64,000 nt of DNA from NCBI GenBank assembly GCA_913778905.1, contig CAJYYA010000002.1, forward strand, positions 1-64,000, read 5' to 3'. The notes beneath the pieces were generated by a model. That model saw only the letters and a program-made list of their open reading frames with translations. It did no database searches and had not been told where the DNA came from. The position numbers and the translations under genes are program-made. The DNA is from an uncultured Naasia sp. GTDB taxonomy: Bacteria; Actinomycetota; Actinomycetes; Actinomycetales; Microbacteriaceae. Position 1 is the first letter of the stretch, and the number at the start of each line of letters is the position of its first letter. Positions 18,646 through 26,538 of the stretch are shown in pieces.

Positions 18646-18970
18646 CTTCGGTACCTCTCGGTGTGGGTGCGTCGGTGGCGGGGCGACCGGCTGAACCCGG
18701 TTGCTGCGCAGGACGTTAGGGAGTTCCGAAGACGCGGAGAAGCCTTTCCGACGCCATCCGGCCGACTGTCGTAGCAGCCGTCGTAGTGAGTTCAGCGCCC
18801 CTCCGCGGCGGCGCCCGTCCGGCTCGGTAGTCGATACGAGCCGCTCAGTAGGTGATCCGTCAACAGAACAGAGTTCCCGTGATCGACCACCGCAGCGCGG
18901 CCTCCCCTGCCACGTGGTCGCACATCCCGCGTACACCGGATGCGGAAGTCGCTCTCGTAGCGTCTCGGGT

Positions 18971-19906
18971 ATGAGAACCCTGCCGCTGCTGCCAGAACCC
19001 GCCCCCGCCGCCTCGAACATCATCCTGGGGATGATGCGGATCCAGTCCCTGAGCGACGAGGAGATCCGCACGCTGTTCGATACCGCGCTCGACGCCGGCG
19101 TCAATGTCCTCGATCACGCCGACATCTACGGTGAGCCGCCGCACGGCTGCGAGCGTCGCTTCGGTGAGGCCGTCACGCTGACGTCATCGGAGCGCGAGAA
19201 GGTGATCATCCAGAGCAAGGCCGGCATCCGTCATGGCGGCTGGTTCGACTTCTCGAGGGAGCACATCCTCGAAGCCGTCGACGGCTCCCTCGCCGCCCTC
19301 AAGACGGACTACCTCGACACCCTCCTGCTGCACCGCCCCGACACGCTCGTCGAGCCGGACGAGGTCGCCGCAGCGTTCGACGAGCTGCACGACTCGGGCA
19401 AGGTGCGCACGTTCGGCGTCTCGAACCAGACGCCGGGGCAGATCGAGCTGCTTAAGAGCGCCGTCCGCCAGCCGCTGCTCTTCAATCAGGTGCAGCTGTC
19501 GATCACGCACTCGCCGCTCATCGCCCAGGGCGTGGCCATCAACATGGGCGCACTGGAGCAGTCGATCTCACGAGACGTCGGGCTTCTCGACTACAGCCGT
19601 CTGAACGGTATGACCTTGCAGGCATGGTCGCCGTTCCAAAAGGGCTTCTTCGACGGCGTCTTCCTCGGCGACCGCGAGCACTACGCCGACCTCAACGACC
19701 TGCTCGACGACCTGGCAGCGAAGTACGAGGTCACGCCCACCGGTATCGCGACGGCCTGGATCACCCGTCACCCCGCGAACATCCAAGTCGTGCTGGGTAC
19801 CACCAAGCCGGAACGCGTCCGCGAGGCGGCCGCCGGTTCCGAGGTGCCCCTCACGCGCGACGAGTGGTACGGCCTCTTCAAGGCCGGCGGCAACATCGTC
19901 CCGTAG
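18971..19906 (+). CDS. Aldo/keto reductase (YdhF-like)
   Basis: A 311-residue NADPH-dependent reductase of the TIM-barrel AKR family. The tetrad is visible: Asp48 and Tyr53 (LDHADIYG), Lys83 (IQSKAGI) and His121 (LLLHRPDTL). The VLGTTKPERVREA stretch near the end binds cofactor. The closest familiar relative is E. coli YdhF, an oxidoreductase of unknown physiological substrate. TAGCGT ends seven bases before the ATG, suggesting leaderless transcription. It is divergent from the surface operon and followed by palindromic repeats. Confidence 0.9.
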   Translation: MRTLPLLPEPAPAASNIILGMMRIQSLSDEEIRTLFDTALDAGVNVLDHADIYGEPPHGCERRFGEAVTLTSSEREKVIIQSKAGIRHGGWFDFSREHILEAVDGSLAALKTDYLDTLLLHRPDTLVEPDEVAAAFDELHDSGKVRTFGVSNQTPGQIELLKSAVRQPLLFNQVQLSITHSPLIAQGVAINMGALEQSISRDVGLLDYSRLNGMTLQAWSPFQKGFFDGVFLGDREHYADLNDLLDDLAAKYEVTPTGIATAWITRHPANIQVVLGTTKPERVREAAAGSEVPLTRDEWYGLFKAGGNIVP

Positions 19907-19914
19907 TCGGTCGG

Positions 19915-20105
19915 CCTTCGCCCCCGGGGTCGCGCTGCGCTGCGCTCGATACGCTTCGCTACTCGAGCCGTCTCGGTACGGCCTGGCGGCCTACTCGACG
20001 TCCGGGATTCCGGAGGTCGAGTAGGGGCCGCGAAGCGCCCCGTACCGAGACCGGCCGAGTAGCGGAGCGTATCGAGGCCCGCCGCCGGATACCCGACGGC
20101 GTGTC
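19915..20105. repeat. Palindromic repeat, family B
   Basis: The stretch contains several inverted copies of gtcgagtagcggagcgta and tatcgaggcc-type words, for example tcgatacgcttcgctactcg at the left and ccgagtagcggagcgtatcg at the right. A long segment including ggtacggcctggcggcctac is shared with 61690-61730. It lies between convergent genes. The role is unknown; it could act as a bidirectional terminator. Confidence 0.8.
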
Positions 20106-20110
20106 GAGGC

Positions 20111-20326
20111 CTACCCCTCGACTCTCCGGAACCGCGGCCGCGCGACCCCGTCGACCTCCACAGTCTCCGCCCACATCTTCAGCGGACGCACCCACACGCC
20201 CCGCTCGCCGTACAGCGCGCGGTACACGACGACCCACTCCTCGGTCTCGCTGTGCCGGGCGGTGTGCAGCACCTCGTATCGCGGCCCCTTGTAGTGCTCG
20301 TACACACCAGGCTCGATGTCGCTCAT
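20111..20326 (-). CDS. DUF1653 domain protein
   Basis: A 71-residue protein matching DUF1653: GVYEHYKGPRYEVLHTARHSETEEWVVVYR, then GVWVRPLKMWAETVEV. These small beta-barrel-like domains are common across bacteria and have no agreed function. The ATG at 20326 overlaps the stop of the DUF998 gene by four bases, so it is translated from the same message. A palindromic repeat follows its stop. Confidence 0.9.
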   Translation of the reverse strand: MSDIEPGVYEHYKGPRYEVLHTARHSETEEWVVVYRALYGERGVWVRPLKMWAETVEVDGVARPRFRRVEG

Positions 20327-20997
20327 GACGACATTCTTCTCTGGCCGCGGAGGAGGACGGCGGCCGTCACGAGTTCCCACGCGGTGATCGCGTAGACCGA
20401 CGCACGTTCCCACACGCCGTCGGGGAGGCCGCCGATCCCGGCCTGCAGCGCGATGACGCTGAGGACGCCTGTCGCGCCCACGACCGCCGAGAAGACCCGG
20501 TACCCGCGGGAGAGCCCGAACCAGCCACCCGCGATGCCCGCCGTCACCGACGCGAGGTTGCCGCCCACGATGGCGAGCCCCGCACCCAGCACGTGCAGGC
20601 CGATCGTCCCGGTCGCGACCGATTCGGAGCTTCCCGGCACCAGCCCGATCATCACGCTGCCCACGAGATGCGCCCCGGCCGCCGCGACGAAGACAGCACG
20701 GGCCGCGCGATGCCCGTGCCCCGCGGCGAGCGCCGCGAGCACGGCCCCTGCGGCGAAGAACACACCGTGGGCGATGAACCCGAAGTTCATGACACCCGCC
20801 AGCGGGGAGTCGATGACCCGCCCGTCGTAGGTGCCGACCGTCGGGATCCCGAGGTCGCTGATGTAATTCGTGGCGTAGCTGTAGCCGGGGAAGGCGGCTG
20901 CGGCGATCGCCTCGCTGCCGACATACACCGTCGCGCTCGCGATCCACATCGCGGCGGCCGCCGTCACGAGGCGCGGGTGGCGCTCGATCGTCATCAT
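20323..20997 (-). CDS. DUF998 family membrane protein
   Basis: A 224-residue integral membrane protein with about six hydrophobic segments, starting AAAAMWIASATVYVGSEAIAA. The first loop GYSYATNYISDLGIP and the later HVLGAGLAIVGGNLA are DUF998 hallmarks. Function is unknown. The start at 20997 is favoured by an ACGGAG site just upstream; a longer form from an ATG at 21018 is possible. It is coupled to DUF1653 downstream and divergent from the reverse transcriptase gene, whose proposed start is 136 bases away. Confidence 0.8.
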   Translation of the reverse strand: MMTIERHPRLVTAAAAMWIASATVYVGSEAIAAAAFPGYSYATNYISDLGIPTVGTYDGRVIDSPLAGVMNFGFIAHGVFFAAGAVLAALAAGHGHRAARAVFVAAAGAHLVGSVMIGLVPGSSESVATGTIGLHVLGAGLAIVGGNLASVTAGIAGGWFGLSRGYRVFSAVVGATGVLSVIALQAGIGGLPDGVWERASVYAITAWELVTAAVLLRGQRRMSS

Positions 20998-21133
20998 GCT
21001 CCGTTTCGTCGAGGCCAAGCTTCGCCGATCGCATCGTGGGGATCCTGAAGCGGGCTCGACGGGCAGCCGCTGTCGCGTCGCGGAATGGGCGCAAGGGGTG
21101 TCGGTCGTCGGACGCGCGTTCTACGGTGGGCTG

Positions 21134-22717
21134 GTGCGGTGGTTTCCGAGCGAGGCGGGTGAGGCACGCGATGCCGCATCCTCTCCGGGGCTACCCCGGG
21201 TAACGCAGTCCGACCAGGAAGTCACGCCTCGGGAGGCAACGCACGCTCCGCGTGCCACACCTCCCGAACCCACCGACGAGTCGCCCGGAGACCACCTGCA
21301 CGCGCACAACGCGCCACCTGCTCCCCCGCCCGAGCTGCAGGTCTCGCTCCTCGAGAGTCCACCCGGCAGGGCATCCCTGGATGCGACCGTACGGGCGTTG
21401 GCCGACGCGTTCCTGACCTCCCCGGATTGGACCGTGGAGTCGCTGACCCAGGCGGGATCGACAGTCGTACCGGATCACCGCGTCATCGTCGCGACTGCCG
21501 CCGCGGTGGCCGTCCACCGCCACCTCGACGCCCCGCGAGATGCACCGCGGGCGCTCGTGGCGACACTCCTCGCCTCCGCCCGGCTCGCCGAGACCTTCAC
21601 CACGCGGAGCGGCCGCCGGCCGGTCGTCCTCCGGCGCGTTCTGCCCGCACCGACGGCAGCGCGGGAGCCATCCGGCGCTCTCCCCCGAGTCGACACGATC
21701 GCCGACCTCGCTGGGCTCCTCCACGTGACCATCGGCCACCTCGACTGGCTGGCCGACACGAAGCTCTGGAACCGTCGCGCCCCGGCGGGCCCCCTCCATC
21801 ACTACCGGTACCGGTGGCGGCACCGTCCGGGCCGCACGCCGCGGCTGCTCGAGGCTCCCCTGCACCTGGTGAAGACCACGCAGCGGCGTGTCCTCGACGA
21901 GCTGCTCGTCCATCTGCCCGTGCACGACGCGGCCCACGGTTTCGTCCGGGGCCGCACCGCCCTGACCGGCGCCCGACACCACGTCGGTCGCGACGTCGTC
22001 GTCTCGGCCGACATCGAGTCGTTCTTCGCCGCGGTGTCGGCGAGCAGGATCTACGGCGTCTTCCGCCGAGCCGGGTTGGCCGAATCCGTCGCCCATGCCC
22101 TCACCGGGGTCTGCACACATGCCGTCCCGGTCGCGGTCATCCGTGCCATGCCGCCCGGCGGTTCCCCCGAGGAGCGGCGCCGACTCAGAACGCTCCTGGC
22201 AAGACCCCATCTCCCCCAGGGCTCCCCGACCTCCCCCGGGCTCGCCAACCTCACGCTCCGCCGACTCGACTCGCGACTCGCCGGGTGGGCCGCCGCCGCC
22301 GCGACGTACACACGCTACGCCGACGACCTCGCCTTCAGCGGCGGTTCTCGACTGGCCGCCCGCCCCGATGCGTTCCTTCGAGGGGTGGAGCGCATCGTCG
22401 CGGACTCCGGCCACACGCTCAACCGGCGGAAGTCGCACGTCCGACGAGCCGGGGTGCGACAGTCCGTCACGGGGGTGGTCGTCAACTCGGTTCCCACCAC
22501 CGAGCGCCGCGAATACGACCTCCTCAAGGCGACGCTTCACAACTGCCGACTCCACGGCCCGGCGTCGCAGAACCACAGCGGTCACCCTGATTTCCGAGCC
22601 CATCTGAGCGGGCGGGTCGGCTGGGTCGAGCACGTCACCCCCTCCCGAGGAGCGCGTCTCCGGGATATCTTCGACGGGATCGAGTGGACGGGTCCTATGA
22701 GCGATGAAGCGTCGTGA
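21134..22717 (+). CDS. Retron-type reverse transcriptase
   Basis: An RNA-directed DNA polymerase of 527 residues from GTG 21134. Palm motifs are complete: catalytic Asp near residue 293 (VVSADIESFF), LPQGSPTSPGLAN (~360-372), TRYADDLAF with YADD at ~395-398, LNRRKSHVRR, and VTGVVVN (~445-451), the last typical of retron enzymes. A fingers region has RLLEAPLHLVKTTQRRVLDELL. The first ~80 residues are Pro/His/Glu-rich and of low complexity; a helical domain follows (~80-200), as in long-form myxobacterial-like retron enzymes (from memory). TACGGT ends six bases before the GTG. It overlaps the next gene by four bases. An in-frame ATG at 20996 would overlap the divergent DUF998 start. Confidence 0.88.
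   Translation: MRWFPSEAGEARDAASSPGLPRVTQSDQEVTPREATHAPRATPPEPTDESPGDHLHAHNAPPAPPPELQVSLLESPPGRASLDATVRALADAFLTSPDWTVESLTQAGSTVVPDHRVIVATAAAVAVHRHLDAPRDAPRALVATLLASARLAETFTTRSGRRPVVLRRVLPAPTAAREPSGALPRVDTIADLAGLLHVTIGHLDWLADTKLWNRRAPAGPLHHYRYRWRHRPGRTPRLLEAPLHLVKTTQRRVLDELLVHLPVHDAAHGFVRGRTALTGARHHVGRDVVVSADIESFFAAVSASRIYGVFRRAGLAESVAHALTGVCTHAVPVAVIRAMPPGGSPEERRRLRTLLARPHLPQGSPTSPGLANLTLRRLDSRLAGWAAAAATYTRYADDLAFSGGSRLAARPDAFLRGVERIVADSGHTLNRRKSHVRRAGVRQSVTGVVVNSVPTTERREYDLLKATLHNCRLHGPASQNHSGHPDFRAHLSGRVGWVEHVTPSRGARLRDIFDGIEWTGPMSDEAS
21185..21267 (+). other. Paired hairpins in the 5' part of the reverse transcriptase gene
   Basis: Two strong inverted repeats lie early in the reading frame. 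The first is ccgggg-cta-ccccgg at 21185-21199. The second, at 21229-21267, has an outer stem tcgggagg/cctcccga and an inner stem gcacgc/gcgtgc around a three-base loop, separated by a 4x4 internal loop. Codons here show less third-position G/C than the rest of the gene. Retron msr-msd RNAs usually lie just upstream of the enzyme, so this is the best local candidate for a structured RNA; that is inference. Confidence 0.45.
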
Positions 22718-23337
22718 CCGACGAGCAAGAGCTCTCCGGAGCGGCCTGGCCCTCGGGCATGAGCATCCGCGTCGACCGACCGCAGGCGCTGCTCTACCTG
22801 CTCTTCGTGCGGGAGGCCTGGGGCTTCGCACCCCTGGGGGCTCCTGCGCTCGATCCGCCGCTCGATCCGGGGGACTCGCGGCGACCGCCCGGCATCACCG
22901 ACGACGCGGCTCTCGCCCGCTGGGCCGCGGACTGGGATCGTGCCACCGAGGCGCTCCTCTCCGAGCACCACGCGCCTCGCACCCCGGACGCCGAGACGCT
23001 CGCCGCACTGAGGGACCTGAGCGATTCGGAGCTCGTCGCCTGGGCCGAGAAGCGCCCGACGGCGTTCTGGGCACGGGGCGTCGACGACGACGCGTTCCAT
23101 GCCTGGGTGCGCCTCTGCACCCCGCGCGGTGGCGTGCCTCTGGAACGAACCCCGGAGCGGATGAGCTTGCCTGCACTCGTCGCCGCCTGGCAGTCGGGAA
23201 TCCGTAAAGTCGTGGAGCTCCCGTTCGACGGCTACTGCGTGGAGCGCCTCAGCCCGTCCACCCTCCTGGTATCCGCGTTCACCCGCAGCGTGCCCGATCT
23301 CTACTCGCGCGCCTTGAACGAAGCGCTCGGCGGCTAG
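22714..23337 (+). CDS. Unrecognised protein coupled to the reverse transcriptase
   Basis: A 207-residue protein that I cannot assign to a family. Visible features are an early RVDRPQALLYLLFVREAWGFAP stretch, a Pro/Asp-rich loop, Trp-rich helices (ARWAADWDRATEALL; ELVAWAEKRPTAFWARG), and an Arg/Leu-rich end (CVERLSPSTLLVSAFTRS). There is no signal peptide or membrane segment. Its GTG overlaps the reverse transcriptase stop (GTGA), so the two are translated together and a shared role is plausible. It meets the TetR gene tail to tail with a four-base overlap. Confidence 0.8.
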   Translation: MTDEQELSGAAWPSGMSIRVDRPQALLYLLFVREAWGFAPLGAPALDPPLDPGDSRRPPGITDDAALARWAADWDRATEALLSEHHAPRTPDAETLAALRDLSDSELVAWAEKRPTAFWARGVDDDAFHAWVRLCTPRGGVPLERTPERMSLPALVAAWQSGIRKVVELPFDGYCVERLSPSTLLVSAFTRSVPDLYSRALNEALGG

Positions 23338-23903
23338 CTCTCGACGGGGAACTCCGCGCCGATGAGGACCTCCGCAGCCTCCCGGGCATGCTCGGCCGCC
23401 TCCGGACGACGGCCGATCGCGGCCGTTGTCTGAGCACCCTCCGCGAGGATCGCGAGCTGCGAAGCGAGCACGGGAGACCCGCCCATTTCCGCGACCAGGT
23501 CGCCGACGTAGCGCTGGAATGAGGCCTTCTGCTCGTGCGCGACAGCCGCCACATCGGCCGATACGGCACCGAGCTCGCCGAACGCGTTGACGAACCCGCA
23601 GCCGCGGAACCCGTCACTGCGGAACCACTCGCCGAGGAAATCGTAGATGGCGAGCAGTTTGTCGCGCGGGGTGGGGGCCTCACGGGCTGCCTCCGCGATC
23701 CCGACGCTCCAGAGCTGCGCGCGGTGGTTGAGCACCTCGGAAAGCAGAGCGTCCTTCGACGGGAACTCGGCGTAGAGGCGCTTCAGGGGGACCCCGGCTT
23801 CCTCGCGGACGGCGTCCATGCCGACCGACTGGATCCCCCGTCCGTAGAAGAGGCGATCGGCTGCCTCGACGATGCGCTCGCGCTCGGTCGGCTGCTGGGA
23901 CAT
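23334..23903 (-). CDS. TetR/AcrR-family transcriptional regulator
   Basis: A 189-residue repressor. The N-terminal helix-turn-helix reads RIVEAADRLFYGRGIQSVGMDAVREEAGVPLKRLYAEFPSKDALL, the standard TetR layout. The C-terminal helices resemble the AcrR-like group with GCGFVNAFGELG (ligand side). The ATG at 23903 has a GGAGGG ribosome site; the frame is open upstream but not protein-like. A TACGAT hexamer near 23970 on this strand may be its promoter. No clear target gene adjoins it. Confidence 0.9.
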   Translation of the reverse strand: MSQQPTERERIVEAADRLFYGRGIQSVGMDAVREEAGVPLKRLYAEFPSKDALLSEVLNHRAQLWSVGIAEAAREAPTPRDKLLAIYDFLGEWFRSDGFRGCGFVNAFGELGAVSADVAAVAHEQKASFQRYVGDLVAEMGGSPVLASQLAILAEGAQTTAAIGRRPEAAEHAREAAEVLIGAEFPVES

Positions 23904-24080
23904 CGCACCCTCCCCGGCCTGCCCGCAACCATCCGAGGATCGGACTTGCGGAGAGATCGTCAGTTGCCTATCGTATCGACCACCCCCGAGAACGAGCGTT
24001 CTCATTTCTGCATCCGACTGTCGGAAGCAGCCTCACCGTGCCCGGTCCGTCCTTCGGCGTCGCGCAACGGGCGGGTGCGC

Positions 24081-24542
24081 CTACTGGCCCCTCCCGTTGG
24101 GCGTCGCAGGAGGACGGGCCTCGGGATCCGGTGGTACCCGTTCGGTCAGAGCAGGGCTCGCACCGAGGATCAGCAGGGCTCCGGCCGCGTACCCGACGAG
24201 GTCGAGGGGTGCGAATGTGGTGCCCAGCAGCCAGTAGGCCGGAGGGAACGCCGCGCTCACCATCGCGGGGACGGGCGTCAGCTGAGCCGCTTCGATGGAT
24301 GCGGCGATGACGAATGCGCCCGCCGCGCAGACGGGGGCGCTCAGACGCGGCGCGACGAGCCAGAGGATCAGCGCGAAGAGCACGGGGAAGCACGCCCCCG
24401 CCAGCAGATCGCCGACCACCCCGGGCAGCTGCCGCACGAGCATCCCCAGCGGGATGACGAGGACGACGGCGAGGGCGACGCGCCGCCTCGACCGTCTTCT
24501 CGGTCGCGTGCCGGCGACCGCCGGACGTGGAGCATCGACCAT
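24081..24542 (-). CDS. DUF2809-like membrane protein
   Basis: A 153-residue membrane protein with four hydrophobic helices: VALAVVLVIPLGMLVRQL, LAGACFPVLFALILWLVA, APVCAAGAFVIAASIEAAQL, and FAPLDLVGYAAGALLILGA. The spacing and the IEAAQLTPVPAMVSAAFPPAYWLLGTTF stretch fit DUF2809. Function is unknown. The ATG at 24542 follows a GAGG ribosome site; a longer frame begins at 24638. An Arg-rich N-terminus (RRRSRRR) precedes the first helix. Confidence 0.72.
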   Translation of the reverse strand: MVDAPRPAVAGTRPRRRSRRRVALAVVLVIPLGMLVRQLPGVVGDLLAGACFPVLFALILWLVAPRLSAPVCAAGAFVIAASIEAAQLTPVPAMVSAAFPPAYWLLGTTFAPLDLVGYAAGALLILGASPALTERVPPDPEARPPATPNGRGQ

Positions 24543-24676
24543 GACTCGAGCCTCACAGACCGCTGCCGCGACGTCGTCAGCCGCAGTGATGACCAACGGC
24601 ACCGACGGGATGAACCCGCCGGACGCCGGGATCGACACCGCGCTCGTCCTGAGGGCGGCGACCGACTGACGGCCTC

Positions 24677-24759
24677 GCGCTCAGCAGGAACTTCGACGTC
24701 TCAGCAGGAGAGAATCGCCGTTTTGTTCCTGCTGGACGGCCGAAGTTCCTGCTGAGCGC
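24677..24759. repeat. Nested inverted repeat
   Basis: A perfect 19-base inverted repeat (gcgctcagcaggaacttcg and its inverse) bounds the element. Inside, a second pair of cagcagga/tcctgctg arms is nested, so the word cagcagga appears four times in alternating orientation. It stands between two minus-strand genes and could fold on either strand. It could be a small palindromic mobile or regulatory element; no coding sequence is present. Confidence 0.85.
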
Positions 24760-24780
24760 AAGAGTCCGGGAGGCGAGAGG

Positions 24781-25551
24781 TCACGTGGCCGCCGGCTCGA
24801 TCGTCGCGAAGGTGGGATGCTTCGGCGCGCGTCCGTCGCCGGAGGAGGTGCCCGTGAGTCGGCGACGCACCCAGGGTGCGACGTGCTCGCGGTAGTAAGC
24901 GGCCTGACGTTGCCGCGGCACCGCCGCCTCGTCGGGAAGCGCCCACCAGTCGGCCGGCGGCTCGAATCCGAGGGCGGTGAGCACGCGAGCCGCGACGCGG
25001 TGATGACCGCGCGCGTTCATGTGCAGACGGTCCGCGGCCCAGAAGCCGTCGCCGGCGAGCGTCTTGTCCGGCCAGTTCAACGCCCGGATGACATCGGGAC
25101 GGTCGGCGACCCGATCGAGCACCGCGTCCGACAACAGGTCACCGCGCCGCTGGATCATCCGACCGAGCGGAAGATGCCTGGTCGGATCGGCGCCGCTGAG
25201 GAGGATCAGCTGCACGCCCTCCTCATCGCACCGCTTCAGCACCCGACTGAAGGTGTCGGCGATGTGGGAGAGCGGAGTCTTCGGGCGCAGCATGTCGTTG
25301 CCGCCACCGTTGAACGAGAGGTGCGTAGGCCTCAGCGCGAGCGCCGGCTCCAGCTGCTCCTCGATGATCGGCCAGGCGAGTCGACCACGGATCGCGAGGT
25401 TGGCGTATCCGATCGGCTCGCCGCTGAGATCGGCCCAACCCTGTGCGACGAGGTCCGCCCAGCCTCGGGGCGCGCCCGGAAGGACCTCGTCCCCGACGCC
25501 CTCCGTGAACGAGTCGCCGATCGCGACGTAGCGGACCGTGTGCTGCTGCAT
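24781..25551 (-). CDS. SGNH/GDSL-family hydrolase
   Basis: A 256-residue esterase-like protein. Block I is AIGDSFTEG (Ser14), block III FNGGGNDM (Asn85), and block V DRLHMNARGHH with Asp174 and His177, giving a full SGNH catalytic set. No signal peptide, so likely cytoplasmic. The substrate cannot be told from sequence. It stands alone on the minus strand, with a nested inverted repeat just after it. Confidence 0.92.
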   Translation of the reverse strand: MQQHTVRYVAIGDSFTEGVGDEVLPGAPRGWADLVAQGWADLSGEPIGYANLAIRGRLAWPIIEEQLEPALALRPTHLSFNGGGNDMLRPKTPLSHIADTFSRVLKRCDEEGVQLILLSGADPTRHLPLGRMIQRRGDLLSDAVLDRVADRPDVIRALNWPDKTLAGDGFWAADRLHMNARGHHRVAARVLTALGFEPPADWWALPDEAAVPRQRQAAYYREHVAPWVRRRLTGTSSGDGRAPKHPTFATIEPAAT

Positions 25552-25654
25552 GCCGACTTCCCTCCGCCCGTCACCCGGGCCCGAGGATCGATGCTGTCAC
25601 GATTCGCGGGACATCGATCACCGGCGCATGGACCGAGCCGGCGAACAGACCGGA

Positions 25655-26125
25655 TCAGACGAGCGCACGCGCCATGAAGACCGAGAACTCGCTCTCCTTG
25701 TAGTCGGCGAACGGACCGGTGACCGTGAATCCTTCACTCTCGTAGAGCCCCAGCGCGGGACCGAAGGACTCGACCCCGCCCGTCTCGAGCCAGAGCGTGG
25801 ACATCCCTCGGGCTTCAGCCTCATCGATGATGAGGCGCAGCATCGCCCGGCCGGCGCCCTTGCCGAGGTGCTCGTCGGCGACGCGCATGGACTTGATCTC
25901 GCCGTTCGCCGGGTCGAGCGTCTTGAGCGCCCCGATGACCGCGACCTCGTCGCCGTCCCACCCCGACCAGAACGTGACGTCGGGCCCGGTCAGTCCGTCC
26001 ATGTCGAGGGCGAACACGTTCTCCGGCGGGGAGGTCTCGAACATCCCCTCGAGATGCCGTCGTACGAGCGCACGCACCCGCTCATCCGTCAGATCGTCGA
26101 TGCGGAACGAAAGTGCAGCGGCCAT
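25655..26125 (-). CDS. GNAT-family N-acetyltransferase
   Basis: A 156-residue acyl-CoA-dependent acetyltransferase. The acetyl-CoA binding motif A is IKSMRVADEHLGKGAGRAMLRLIIDEA, and the motif B region ALGLYESEGFTVTGPFADYKESEFSVFM follows. Similar small GNATs annotated as YhbS- or putative acetyltransferases have unknown substrates. The ATG lies six bases after a TAGCCT hexamer, indicating leaderless transcription. Confidence 0.9.
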   Translation of the reverse strand: MAAALSFRIDDLTDERVRALVRRHLEGMFETSPPENVFALDMDGLTGPDVTFWSGWDGDEVAVIGALKTLDPANGEIKSMRVADEHLGKGAGRAMLRLIIDEAEARGMSTLWLETGGVESFGPALGLYESEGFTVTGPFADYKESEFSVFMARALV

Positions 26126-26538
26126 CCCCGCAGGCTAAGCCCGTTCCGTTTCGCACTGGTTTCGGGGGCGGAGCGACAGCCTCGAGACGTCCGATCTCCG
26201 ATTCGTTCGGCTCCGACATGCGCGACTCCCGTCCTCCAGGCCGTCCGCTCGATGCGCGTCGACGGCCATGCACGAACCAGACCGCATACGCCTGTCACCC
26301 GACCACGAAGCATCGCCCCGTTCCGGCCAAGGACCCGAGTCGCGATCACGTTCCGGGCGCTCCGCGTGGACGCGTTCTCCGATCACGGTGCAAGGCAGAG
26401 AATCGTCCAGGTACGTCCATCGGATCGTGCTCTGAGAGGTGCCGCCCCGAGCCCTAGCGTGGGCACCCGGACGACGCCGTCAGCACATGCAATCACCGGC
26501 GAGAGCGCCCGCCAATCAATGAAGATGAGGAGACGCGG
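26126..26538. promoter_or_regulatory. Promoter region of the sugar ABC operon
   Basis: About 410 bases without a gene. A CCTAGCGT sequence at 26453-26460 is a good -10 candidate, giving a leader of roughly 75 bases before the binding-protein ATG, which has a GAGGAG ribosome site. The word gatcacg occurs twice (near 26344 and 26379) and could be a regulator site. The AraC-type regulator encoded at the far end of the cluster is the obvious candidate to bind here. Nothing else is recognised. Confidence 0.5.

Noticed and set aside
21134-22717. Group II intron as origin of the reverse transcriptase
   Set aside because: No maturase X or HNH domain follows the palm and no intron domain V/VI-like structure is visible; the VTGxVVN motif points to the retron type.
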